A stretch of DNA of 64,000 nucleotides, from contig CM045991.1 in the NCBI GenBank assembly GCA_025175895.1, positions 90,941,174 through 91,005,173 of the forward strand. Reading direction: 5' to 3'. The stretch is from Wurfbainia villosa (taxonomy: Eukaryota > Streptophyta > Magnoliopsida > Zingiberales > Zingiberaceae). A program made the position numbers and the translations under genes. The notes under the pieces were generated by a model. It did not search any database. It was not told the DNA's origin and saw only the letters and a program-made list of their open reading frames with translations. Below are positions 10,701 to 21,667 of the stretch, piece after piece (the stretch's first letter is position 1; each line of letters starts with the position of its first letter).

Positions 10701-13122
10701 AACCTTATGTATTCCGTACGATATTAACTTAATAGGAAAGTTGTTTTAGGCATAACCTTATGTATTTCTTATAGACGGTGTTAACTTAATAGTTACTGGA
10801 TAATTGTGAGCAGGTACCTGAGTGCATAGACAAACTTGCACAAGCTGGGATCAAACTATGGGTATTGACTGGCGACAAGATGGAAACAGCCATTAATATA
10901 GGGTATAATCTTGTTTAATTTGTATTTTAAATCTAAGGGATTTTTTGTTTTGGTTCTAGCTTCTTATTTGGTGTTTTAAATGTTGTTCTTCCTTGCAGTT
11001 TTGCTTGTAGTCTCCTGAGGCAGGGAATGAAGAAAATAATAATCACTTTAGAAGGACCGGATATAATTCGGTTGGAGAAAGAAGGGAACAAAGAAGAAAT
11101 CGCTAAGGTAATTAGTTTAGTGAAAGCTTAAAATCTGTAAATAATTGATCTTATTTCGTGATATGTATAGATAGATAAACATTTGATTCTAGATGATCTG
11201 TTAAGTCATCTGAAGGTTTGCATTTCAAAACAATAATTTTATAACCTAAAATTCAAGGACCTGCAAACTTCATCTTGTTGTTTCTATCTAGTACCAATAA
11301 AATTATCTGAGTTTAATGGAAGCTTTAAACTACGACATAAAACCTTTAAAGATATAGCAGAGTTTGTTTTCAGCTTCTGCAAACAAGGGACTATTCAAAG
11401 TAGAACTGATACAAAAATTTCCACAATTTAATTTAATGAATACCTTTTTGCAAGTACCTGTTGCCAATGGATGTTTTGATAATTCAGGTGTCGAAGGCTA
11501 GCGTTGCAGGTCAGATAAATGAAGGAAGGAAACTTATTAGTTCGTCAACTTCTGAGTCGTTTGCCTTGATCATCGATGGAAAATCTCTTGCATATGCATT
11601 GAAAGATGATCTCAAGGACTTGTTCTTACAACTGGCTGTTGGGTGTGCATCAGTCATATGCTGCCGTTCCTCCCCCAAACAAAAAGCCCTAGTGAGTTCT
11701 GATTTTCTTATTGTAGAATATCTCCTGCTCAGACCAGTTTGAAACTAATTATTGAATTCTGTAGGTCACAAGGCTCGTTAAAGAAGGTACCGGTAAGGTG
11801 ACCTTAGCAATTGGAGATGGTGCCAATGATGTGGGCATGATTCAAGAAGCAGATATAGGGATCGGAATCAGTGGAGCTGAGGGAATGCAGGTCAGTGCTA
11901 TTGTGACTGAACATACTCTTATCGGTAGAAGAATTGCACAGAAAAATCATCCTTCTCCCTTCAAACCTGAGGTTTTATGATCTGGTACTTATCGTGCGTA
12001 TCTGAATTGTGAAATTTATAGGCTGTCATGGCAAGTGATATTGCAATATCTCAGTTCCGCTTTTTGGAGCGTCTGTTACTCGTGCACGGGCATTGGTGTT
12101 ACAGGAGGATATCAACGATGGTATACTCTCTCTTTCAAAGCTTTGGCCTCAACTTCTATACGTAGATTTCGACGTGTTCATTGTTCTGTGCATTACAGGT
12201 ATGCTATTTCTTCTATAAGAATCTCACGTTCGGAATCACCATCTTCTTGTACGAGGCATATACAACATTCTCTGGTCAGCCTGCGTATAACGATTGGTAT
12301 ATATCATTGTATAACGTCTTCTTCAGTTCTCTTCCTGTGATTGCTTTGGGGGTCTTTGATCAGGATGTCTCTGCTCGGTTTTGTCTGAAGGTATGCACAT
12401 GATTTATACACGAGAAAGCATGTTATACGACACGATCTCCTCAAAATTCTTGTTTTGTTGCAATCTTTGTTTGGGAACAGTTCCCGATGCTTTACCAAGA
12501 AGGCGTTCAGAACGTTCTCTTCAGCTGGCGCCGGATTCTGGGTTGGATGTTCGCCGGCGTTTGCAACGGCATCTCGATATTCTTCCTCTGCGCCGCAGCG
12601 CTACAGCACCAGGCCTTCCGCAGGGGCGGTGAGGTGGTGAGCTTCGACGTCCTCGGCGGCACGATGTACACTTGCGTGGTGTGGGTTGTGAACTGTCACA
12701 TGGCGCTGGCCATCAGCTACTTCACCGTGATCCAGCACGTCGTCATCTGGGGCAGCATTGCCCTGTGGTACCTGTTCCTCCTCGTCTACGGGGCCATTCC
12801 GCCCTCCTACACGACCAACGCCTACCAGGTGTTCGTCGAGGTGCTGGCTCCCGCGCCCTCGTACTGGGTCACGACGCTCTTCGTCGTCGTTGCAACTCTC
12901 ATTCCTTTCTTCAGTTATTCGAGCATTCAGATGAGGTTCTTCCCCTTGTACCACAACATGATTCAGTGGATTCGGTACGACGGGCAGGCGGATGATCCAG
13001 AGTACTGCCAGATCGTGCGCCAGAGGTCGGTGAGACCCACGACCGTCGGAGTATCGGCCCGGGTCGATGCGAAGGTCAGCCAGTCGGCGACGAGAGTCCA
13101 TCATGTCGTTCACTCCTCGTGA
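7729..13122 (+). CDS. ALA: P4-type ATPase, aminophospholipid flippase (plant ALA family, ALA8-12-like clade), 11 exons
   Basis: Splice model: 7729-8121, 8696-10035, 10143-10253, 10402-10678, 10814-10902, 10999-11107, 11488-11691, 11765-11890, 12022-12120, 12199-12390, 12481-13122. All borders are GT..AG, phases match, and the total is 1193 aa, normal for the family. The protein flips phospholipids from the outer to the cytosolic leaflet using ATP and usually works with an ALIS/CDC50 partner in secretory or plasma membranes (family knowledge). Landmarks: N-terminal GGPGFSRV; TM1-2 in exon 1; actuator DGET at 195-198; P4 signature PISLYV at 373-378; phosphorylated D426 in DKTGTLT; nucleotide-binding KGAD; TGDK at 726-729; GDGANDV at 858-864; YEAYTTFSGQPAYNDW and the last TM helices in exons 10-11. 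All catalytic motifs are intact. The N-terminus resembles ALA9-12 more than ALA4-7; the exact paralogue is uncertain. The last exon is far more GC-rich than exons 1-10. Confidence 0.95.
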
Positions 13123-13325
13123 TGGATCTGTCTTCACTGTGTAAATTTCGATTCTTTGCCCGTTCGGGGTGATTTTTTTTTTCTTTTCACCGTTAGAAAT
13201 TGTAATAGATTCCTCACTGTTTAATTTTTAATATATACGAAATTTTCTTCTCGACCTGATCAACTCTGTTCACGGTGCCGTGATCTTATTCATATCGACG
13301 AAGTGAAGCCAACTCGCTACGTAGC
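13123..13325. other. Short convergent 3' intergenic region
   Basis: 203 bp separate the stop codons of the convergent flippase and small membrane protein genes, so both 3' UTRs must end or overlap here. AT-rich words near 13200-13245 (AATTTTTAATATATAC) could serve as poly(A) signals, but no canonical AATAAA is present. Confidence 0.4.
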
Positions 13326-13643
13326 TCAAGGCTGCGGCAAGGGATCGGGGGAAGGTTCGGCCGCAGGCTGCGCCTTTGCCTCGACGCCAACGAAACTCCG
13401 CCGCCATCGCCACCGCCTCCGGGTCCACTCAAAGCAGTCGTACGAGGCGTCAGGCGCCTCCGCCTTCGACGCGCAGACCCGCCCAAAGATGCACGAGAAC
13501 GCGGTCAGGATCAGCAGCACCGACATCACCGCGAAGAACGGCCCCAGCGACCCCGGCCGTCGTCCGGCGGTCCCCGACACCGGCGCGCCCTGCGTCTGGA
13601 AATCCGGCACCGGAGTCGTCGTCGACGACGACGTTGAAGCCAT
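13326..13643 (-). CDS. Small single-pass membrane protein, uncharacterised, 105 aa
   Basis: A single-exon minus-strand frame from ATG at 13643 to TGA at 13326-13328. The protein begins MASTSSSTTTPVPDF, has a Gly/Pro/Ser-rich lead, then one hydrophobic helix at about residues 35-57 (GPFFAVMSVLLILTAFSCIF), then a basic/Trp-rich stretch (WTRRRWRWRR, 73-82) and a Pro/Ala tail. Short plant proteins with this S/P-rich lead, single helix and basic tail exist as uncharacterised families. Function is unknown; orientation could be N-out with a cytosolic basic tail. High GC at codon third positions, like the adjacent ATPase exon, supports coding. Overlapping frames on both strands lack such a layout. 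Confidence 0.62.
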   Translation of the reverse strand: MASTSSSTTTPVPDFQTQGAPVSGTAGRRPGSLGPFFAVMSVLLILTAFSCIFGRVCASKAEAPDASYDCFEWTRRRWRWRRSFVGVEAKAQPAAEPSPDPLPQP

Positions 13644-13736
13644 TGCTCAGTGCGATGGAAGCAGGGAAGCGAAGCCTTAAGGAGGAGGATCAGAAGAAAT
13701 CAGGTGACCGGAGTTTGCTGCTTGATGCGGCATTGC

Positions 13737-13742
13737 TTATAA
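13737..13742 (-). promoter_or_regulatory. Candidate TATA box (TTATAA) for the small membrane protein gene
   Basis: TTATAA lies about 95 bp upstream of the minus-strand ATG at 13643, a reasonable TATA-to-start distance in plants. It is palindromic, so strand is assigned by context only. Confidence 0.3.
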
Positions 13743-13743
13743 G

Positions 13744-14086
13744 ATTGAATTTCATTTTGGTCCTTGCACTTTTTGTTTGTTTTTTTTTAACTTTTAAATT
13801 CTTTTTTTTTTTTGTATAGAATTACTTTCTGCTATATATATATATATATAACTTCTTCATTCACGAATAATTAAAGTTAAAATTATTTTAATATAAATAT
13901 CGATTAAAATTGTTCTAATTTAATTAAAATTGATTCAATTAAGTTAGATACGTAAGTGATATTAAAGATGGGATGTCAGCTTTTATGGATTAGTAGTGGA
14001 TACCAACATGGAAAGGAGATAAAGCCTGCATGATTAAGAGAGTTTTAGTAGAGTGAGATAAAACTTTAATTCCCATGATAAACTCC

Positions 14087-14117
<31 letters not shown>

Positions 14118-15159
14118 GAATTGCTTTGATATTGTCAATGTGTCAATTATGGGGTTTGCTTTATCGTTTCCTTTGTAATATTTTAGTTAAATTTTTTTTA
14201 TTCTATAAGATCAAGATATCTTTTTAAATTTCAATTCAATTTAAAATTCGTACTAAAAATAATTAGATACAATTAGTATAGGCCACCTCATAATCTTAAA
14301 TTTTCTACATTTTTTTTTTAATTTCTATTTCCTTTTTATCTTAATAATTTGATTGATATATTTTAATTTCAAAGTTTGGTTTAGCATATCATTATTTTCC
14401 TAAAAAAACACATTTTAGATTTTTCAAAAGACTTACTTTATTTATTTTTAACAAAGGACACACCCAATTTTAGATTACTCTTCTCATCTATTTCAGTATT
14501 AAATTTAAATAAAAGATATTATTTTATCTAAACTAAATCGAACTAAATAAAAAAAAATAGTCTATGTATGAAGCTTCAGCTATATAAGAATTCGAGGAAG
14601 GATTTATTATACATAACTTTATCAATTTGATAAGAGGTTATTTTTAAAATTTAAATCTATAGGTTTTAGATAACAAGATAACAACTAAATTGAACAGGAT
14701 AAAGGAAAAAAAATTGTAACCTTAATAAAAATAAATAAATAATAAGATTAAAAATATTAATAAAAGAAAAAACAAAAAAATATTTTTATTTTTATTTTTA
14801 TTATTTTTTAATAGCTAATTATAAGAAGAAAAAAATAAACAAGACTAGGATGGAAAAAGTCAAAAATAAAATAAAAAATAAAAAATATTTTTGATGTCGT
14901 TTTGGTCAGAGCATCACCGTCTTAGTGTTGATTTCATCAAAATATCACAACCTTAATGATGATTTCGTCAAAACATTACTATCTTAGTATTGATTTCGTC
15001 AAAGCATCACTACATCAGCACAGTTGGACTTTTTTATGAGATTAGGAGGTAGCGCACACTCCTAGATAGTGGAGCAACATGCTCAACTGTTGACGAATCT
15101 CTTCTCCTTTCTGTTCTATCAAAAGGGATCATCAAATATACAAATAAATATATGTTTAA
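13744..15159. other. Very AT-rich intergenic spacer with simple repeats
   Basis: No gene is visible. It holds a (TA)n run at 13833-13851, a (CTTTT)n tract at 14086-14117, many A-run and T-run segments, and a degenerate 31-bp tandem repeat at its right end. It marks the border between the genic part and the retrotransposon nest. Confidence 0.5.
14899..15022. repeat. Degenerate 31-bp tandem repeat, 4 units
   Basis: Units begin at 14899, 14930, 14961 and 14992, each starting near GATTTCGTCA and continuing AAACATCACTA..TTAGT. The period is exactly 31 bp across the units, with several substitutions per unit. No coding or element context was recognised. Confidence 0.55.
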
Positions 15160-17400
15160 TGTTAGTTATATATGAGAGGTATTTTAAGACAATCGTTTTA
15201 TGTTTAAATTATTTATATGATAAATGAAGATTCACTATTTAAATATATATATTTTCATATATTTGATTAGATCATAAACTCATTTACTGAATGTCCACAA
15301 TATGATTCACAACATAAGAGAATTTGTGATTGGATCACAACTAGTGAGTATCTCTACATGTATAATTGTGATGTATTAGAATTATCCCTAGTCGATGAAT
15401 TGATGGATTTTGATACCATCAATTCTGTCGAGACTAGTACGAGGTATACTCTTTGGTGTATCCAAGCAGCTAATTCTCACTGGCTGGAGACATTGTGATG
15501 TCCAGAGTCGTGGATGCTAGTTATAGTAACTAGTTCATTAATTGGAGTGACCAACTGTAAGACTTCATATGGTTCTCTGAATATATAGATATGTCAATAA
15601 AGTTCTTACTGCAGCTTAAGTATTATGTTCCTTTGACTTGCGGTATTCAAGTCATCTTGGTCATAGAGACTTATGCTTTGACATCTTAAGCAAGCATCTC
15701 CAAGGAGATGTGGACCCGAGATGATTGGGTATAAGTCGAAATGCCCAAAGGTATTTGAATAGTCTATAAAGGATTCACCGCTCCTTGCGACGAGATGTAT
15801 ATCCTTGGCCTCTTGTCGGATTGTTACTAAAGTCTTTGGCCAAAGCATTACATGTTTAGAGTAAGGTACTCTTGGATACATATGCAGTAACTAGAATCCG
15901 TAGGACGAGGAAATGATACTTGGGCTAGGTGTGACATAGTCAGTCTAGTGGGGACTGACACTATAGACCATGTCCTGAACCAAGTGGGTATAAGATGAGT
16001 AAAGGGAACGGGACACGATTCATTGTAGCTGTTGAAGGGTTTCAGAAATGATTCTGGATCAACCATTGATTTTTCGATTAATTGGGGATCATGATGTACT
16101 ACTAGGTGCCACTCATGATCATTCTATAATTAATGATTAATTATAGACGACAAACATTAACCGAGAGCCTATTTGGTCACACCCATAACGAGCGTAATCT
16201 GAAGGATTTAAAACAAGCTTGAGAATAAGATTCTCAGATCGAGAGAAACTAGGTTTGGTTGGACCAAACAAGAAGCGAACATGAAATTATTTCAGTCGCA
16301 ATGGAAGCATGGATGGGCCGAGTCTTATGAAGACATGATGGATGAATTAAATTGATTTGGTTCTAATCAAATGGTGAAAAATAAACCAAAGTGGTTTGGT
16401 TTGTTTTAAGCGAATGAATCAAAGTTGGTTCAGTTCGTTTTAACTTAAAATAGACCAACTCGGTTCGGTTTATTTTAACTTAAGTTATTGGAGCGGATTA
16501 ACGGATTTTGGTTATGAACCAATAACTTTAAGGAGAAGGTTTCTTGATAGTTAAGAAACACACGCTCTATAAAAGTACGACTAGAGGTTTGAAGAGCCCT
16601 AAGTTTATTTTTGGAAAATTCTCTTCTTCTCCTCTCCCTCTCTTCTCCTTACTGCTGCCCAAGGAGATCCATGCCAGCCCATCACTTTGTGCCACTGTCC
16701 ACCCTAGTTGCCAGCGTCCAGCTACTGCCGGTCACTCCTCCGGCGACCCTCTGGCGACCCACCTTGGCTCCGGTGACCAAGGATCAGCTGACCATCTCCT
16801 TTGGCCGGCGCCAAGTCCTCCACCAAACTGTCCAATTTTTGGACAGCTTATTTTCTTCTTGTCGGAGCGTCATTTAGACGACGTTTGGATCTCCGACAGC
16901 GACTTCCTTACCGGGGATTGGATCTCCGGTAATCCTCATAGGTGGAGGACCAAGGATTCGTCAATCGGTTGACGAATATCTCTCTGGAGAAACGAGTTTT
17001 GGGGACTCATTTTCGAATCCGAATTTTGATTCGGATTGTGATATCCTCTCGATCACATCGTCTTCAACGCGAGGCTAGTGATTCCTATGAAGACGAGGTT
17101 CATAGCTTGGCGAAGCTATCCCGACGGTACTCGGCATGGATAGGAATAGAAGTAATTCTAACGAGAGTTTCTCTGGTTGATGCCATTCTCGCTGTACGTG
17201 ATACATCAAGTATAACTAGCATAATTTTCTTTTTATTGCAAAATTTGAAACTGCGATTATGTCTATACATATTGTATTTTGCATGCGTATGGTGTGTATA
17301 TTGTAATAAATTAGATTTATTGCCTTTTAATTCTTCTGCTGTGCACTTATTTACGAAACATGTTCGAATACACATTCGCTGCGGTGTCGGAAACGCAACA
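15160..17400 (+). mobile_element. Solo LTR, same family as Copia-2
   Basis: Sequence from TGTTAGTTATATATGAGAGG to GTCGGAAACGCAACA matches, end to end and in reverse complement, the 2.2-kb LTRs at 37752-39986 and 45215-47406. Shared landmarks include the region around 15280-15440 (Copia-2 at 39700-39900) and the GTGTCGGAAACGCAACA end. Flanks TTTAA and CTTAA form a 5-bp target duplication with one mismatch. No internal region is attached, so it most likely arose by recombination between two LTRs. It is visibly more diverged than the Copia-2 pair, hence older. Open frames inside it are not genes. Confidence 0.78.
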
Positions 17401-17608
17401 CTTAACACAATTTGATGACAAACAATTAGCAAGTCATAACTATATAAAAATCTCGCATCGTAAATATTATAACAGCTATGACACTTACAGTGCTTCTCTT
17501 CCCTTACCCCATCTATGGGTTGGTCCTCTAAAACATCCAAATCTACATCTCATCTTGGGGCTTAACTTTATAGTTACTCCCTATCGAGCACTTTTTCTTA
17601 CTCATCTA
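17401..17608. other. Unassigned spacer between solo LTR and old LTR
   Basis: 208 bp with no repeat match elsewhere in the window and no open frame of note. It may be original host DNA or the remnant of an older element. Confidence 0.3.
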
Positions 17609-18160
17609 TGTAGGATCGTTACTATTGAGAGAAGGGATGAATCTCGATATTTACAGAATTTTCTTTTAATTTTCAAAACTTTTCTTTTTCTTTTCAAACT
17701 CAAAAGTAATATGCAACAGAATTAAAAAACAAAATAGAATAAGTAGACGAGTCTTTTTTACTTAGTTCACAATCCGAGCCGAGTTACTACTCTAAAGCCT
17801 ATAACTCTTCCTAGGATTACTTTGTTGGACAATCACTAAAAGTCCTCCGACTCGATAACTCTCAAACTCGGAGAGTATTTGCTTTTACAAGAATAAGAGA
17901 AAGGTAACATACTACCTTTTACCTTGAAGATTATGTACAAAAGCGAAAGTAAAAAAAGCAATAAACAAAGAGTATACCGACAACTTAAAGTATGAAGATT
18001 TAAGCTTGGTTCTCAGTATTGCGGAGACTTGATGTTGCTTTTGCAGAGACAAATGAAATCGGCAACACTTCGAGGTAGTAGGAATGTTCAATTCGAAGCT
18101 GACCCTCTATTTATTTTATAAGCCCTTTCCAGTCGACTGGAACACCTTCCAGTTGACTCC
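17609..18160 (-). mobile_element. Old gag-only-type LTR, piece a (split by Copia-1)
   Basis: Begins TGTAGGATCGTTACTATTG, like the TGTAGGA start of the minus-oriented TR-GAG-2 LTRs, and carries CCAGTCGACTGG near its right end. It is cut at 18160 by Copia-1; the ACTCC target duplication shows that 27464 onward is its direct continuation. Taken with 27464-28482 and 34872-35000 it makes an LTR of roughly 1.7 kb. The family assignment rests on these shared motifs rather than on full-length similarity. Confidence 0.45.
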
Positions 18161-19993
18161 TGTTAGTGAAAGCCCTAGAGCCAATCATGTGATGATTGTT
18201 GTATGGACTTTATTGTATCATATTACTATTTATAAAGGCATGGTTATTATTTTTACTTGTATTGGTGCCAAATAACTAAATATAATAATGTCCTTGAGTA
18301 GTAGGTTCTTATCTATATCAATCGATTGGTTGAATCGATAATGAGATGATATAGAGAATACTACTCTTAATCATTCCTAGTCGAGTATTAACATTCAGGG
18401 ACAATGTTAATGTGTAGAGACTAGCATGTAGGTCAACAAGATGACTTGATCTCACAAGTCATGGATAAGAGATATCAAGTTGACACATGGGTATGCATTG
18501 GAGAATGTATACTGAATGACTCGCCATGAGAAAGTATCATGGATTGTTATATGAGTGTCATATACTTTCTCATGTGGCTATTAGTATGACTATTAGTCCT
18601 TAGACCTGAAGTCACCATGGTTCCTTACATAAGGAGTTGCATACTTTGGCTTCATCAAACGTCACCCGTAAATGGGTGGACTATAAAGGCGATTACTGGG
18701 TATGTAACAAATTATGCGGAGGGATGTGAGTGATATAGATGAGATCTATCCCTCCTATATGATGGGGGTGACATCGATATTCTTGATAGAGTGAGACCAC
18801 GAAGTGCATGGCCATGCCCAAATGAGTCAATATGAGATATTGAGCTCATTTGATTAGAGTGAGTCTACTTGGAGTTCAAGATTTAGATTGTACCGAGGAT
18901 GACACGCCTATGCCTCGATTGGTCAATCTAGATGTCAAGGATAGAGGGACATTGTCACATATTGTGAGAGTCACACCAGTAGTCACAAAGGTGATGTTGG
19001 AGCTCAACATTCTTGTAACTTGGGTAGCAATGATGTGTTGCTAGATACCGCTCATTGCTTATGTTCCTAAATCGGTTTAGGGACATTGCCAACGTTACAA
19101 GAACCTATATGGTCACACACATAAGAGCAATTAGATGGAGATTAGGTTCATATGATGAACCATGAGGATTAGGTTCATGGGATGAACCAAATTGGATTAA
19201 GAGTAATCCAAATTAGACTAATTGAGTTAGACTCAAGTTGATTCAAGTGTTGAATGAGTCTAATTTAGATTTGATTCATCAAATCAATTTAAATTAAATG
19301 AATAGAGATTCATTAAATTAAATTGACTTGAGTCAAGTGGTTAGATTTGATCAACCATGGGAGATTAGAGGTCAAGTTTGACTTGACTTGAGAGGGAAGA
19401 TGAAAGGTCAAGTTTGACTTGACCAAATGCCATGTCATGATGATGACTTGGCATGGCCGGCCAATGATGATGCTCCACATCATCATTGACTTTGTCAATT
19501 GGTGCCACATCATGAGGGAGACCAAGGGTCATGAGAGTTACATGCATGCATGTAACCCCCTTCCTTGAAGTGGCTGGCCACTTTAGGGGTTTCAAAGTGG
19601 GAATTCATTTTGTGAGTTACTCATTCCATCATCTTCAACCTTGGATCATCTTCCTCTCAAGCTCTCTCCCTCTCCCAACCTCCTTGGCCGAAATTCCTAA
19701 AGGAGTGCTAGCACACTCTAAGGCATTTTTCTCCACCTATTGCTTGTGTGGATACCAATAAAGGAGTGTGCACTTGACACTCTCGAGTTCCGGCAACCTT
19801 TTGGACGAGCGAGATTTGCGAAGGGCATCACATCGAGGGTAATGATCTCACCTCTTAGATCTAAGGTAGATCTAGGGTTTTAGTAAGCACATACATGTTT
19901 TATAATTTTTATACTTCACACGGATCCATGGTCGAGGCTTCCGAGGTTTCCACAATGCAAAAAGTGGTTTTTGCGGCTCGGAAAAACCCAACA
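18161..19993 (+). repeat. Copia-1 5' LTR
   Basis: 1833 bp, from TGTTAGTGAAAGCCCTAGAG to AAAAACCCAACA. The right-hand third is crowded with short inverted repeats (for example GGTTCAT-ATG-ATGAACC at 19145-19161 and TTGGATTA-AGAG-TAATCCAA at 19192-19211). A GCAAAAA-GTGG-TTTTTGC hairpin lies just before its end. Confidence 0.93.
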
Positions 19994-19994
19994 G

Positions 19995-20007
19995 TGGTAT
20001 TAGAGCC
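19995..20007 (+). promoter_or_regulatory. Copia-1 primer-binding site
   Basis: TGGTATTAGAGCC starts one base after the LTR. It matches the canonical plant TGGTATCAGAGCC, complementary to the 3' end of initiator methionine tRNA, except for one C-to-T change. Confidence 0.85.
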
Positions 20008-21667
20008 ACGTGCGAAGCATGTATATGTTTCATCTTTGTAATTTTTGTATTAGATATAAAAATTACAGATTTATATGTTTCTGTAAATTTCCTAATTTTA
20101 TAGAATTTTTGGGTATTTTTCTCAAAGAGTCGAAGCAACAAGTGTTGGGACACTTGTAGGCTTCAACCGTCGAGAAAAACTCTCCGAAACGGTGAGTTCT
20201 CGCTTTAGATTTTTGGGAAAGCGACTTAAGTCGCTGTAAGATCGTAGTAGGGACACTCGCAAAGTTAATTTTGCGAGTATGGGCGCTGCCCTATCCCCGA
20301 AAGGGGCTTTGTCCCACGATCGCGCCCAGAAACCGCTTAGCGGGACCGTTACGGAGAGGTGACTCATTAATTTGAAAAAAAAAATTAGGAAAAATTATAG
20401 AAATTTCTGTAAAAATACATAATTTAGAATTATGTATAATTCTGTGATTGTCATGACCCAATGACCCCAATTTGATTGGATTATGTGTGTTATAATTCAT
20501 AATACGACCTGCGTGCCGTTTTGTGGTTGTGCGTGTTGTATAGTGTATGCGACTTGCGCGTCGTACCTCTTCTTTTGATATTCTAGTTGTAATTAATTTT
20601 TAGACTCGAATGTAACTCGAGTTTCATATTTGTAATGTACAAAATGGAGCGGTGGAAAGTCCACTCGAATACGAGATTACGAGATTACGAGAAGGGTGAC
20701 GACAACACATGGCGGTCAAAGGAAGCGCTTGGAGAAGCCGCTAGCCTTAGGTTGACCGTCCGATCTTCTCATTGGCTTGAGAAGATCGTAGTAGGGCCAT
20801 GACTATATCACATTTAATTATATATATATATATATATGTTGATATATATATATATATATATAATTGATTTTACTTGTATGTATGTGATGCATGCTAGTAG
20901 AATAATGCATGTATGTATATGATGCATGCTAGGATAATTTTCTTGTATGTATATGATGCATGCTAGAATAATGAATGTATGTATATGATGCATGCTAATA
21001 TAGGATAATAAAGGCCTAAATGTGTATAAGATACACATTACGATTAGATTAGATCATAATCGAATCAACTCGAAAATGCCTACCGAGCCTTGATACTCAT
21101 CACTACCTCGATCATTTGTTGTTGTTGAATCTGCCAAAGCAGAGCAACGCATATTATCTTGGTAGGGTGCGGAGGGACAATCTTGGTCCCGTCTATCACG
21201 CTTGGGTTAGAGTAAGCTCAATTAGATTGAGCAAAACTAGTTAAACTCAATTGGATCGAGTAGAACTATAGGCATATTCCAATCGTTGGAGCGATAGGTC
21301 AAGATCGCATTTACACTAAATCTTGGGCGATTTAGCCAAAGCTAACTCAAGGTCTTTTGTAAATGTGGGTCTTGATCCTATAAACAAGAGTTACATAGAG
21401 ATGTAATCGGTAATGTGTTACCCACCGATCATACTAATTCTTGGGCGATTTAGCCAAAGCTAACTCAAGGCTTAGTATGATGTGGATCTTGTCCCGTAAG
21501 AATTATAGCTAGTTTGTATGAATCTAGTAATGTGGTTTGACCACATCCATAACTCGATTCTACAAAAAATTCCTATAATTCAGTGAGAGCATCATTTGAT
21601 TAAAGGCCTAATTAAATGATAAAAGGAATATGATATTAATTCTCTGCATTGTATGTTGTAGATAACT
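20008..21667 (+). other. Copia-1 untranslated leader with repeats
   Basis: 1.66 kb without a convincing frame. It contains a (TA)n block (about 20819-20862), four tandem copies of a roughly 35-bp unit around TGTATGTATATGATGCATGCTAG (about 20872-20999), and two exact 32-bp direct repeats (21321-21352 and 21439-21470). A GC-rich segment near 20281-20340 contains CCCCGAAAGGGG. Such leaders normally carry packaging and dimerisation signals (family knowledge); assigning these repeats that role is inference. Confidence 0.6.
20872..20999. repeat. ~35-bp tandem repeat, 4 units, in Copia-1 leader
   Basis: Each unit carries GTATGTATATGATGCATGCTA followed by a short AATA-rich linker. It lies directly after a TA dinucleotide array. 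ATGCAT palindromes recur in every unit. Confidence 0.65.

Noticed and set aside
12601..13137. 178-codon minus-strand open frame
   Set aside because: Antisense to exon 11 of the flippase gene; open because that exon is GC-rich. No domain; His/Asp/Arg-rich composition is an antisense artefact.
13376..13819. 147-codon plus-strand frame opposite the small membrane protein gene
   Set aside because: Pro/Ser/Arg-rich antisense reading that ends in a poly-Phe run from T-tracts; the minus-strand frame has the coherent membrane-protein layout.
20819..20862. Replication origin or matrix-attachment role for the TA array
   Set aside because: A simple TA microsatellite within a retroelement leader; nothing supports a special role.
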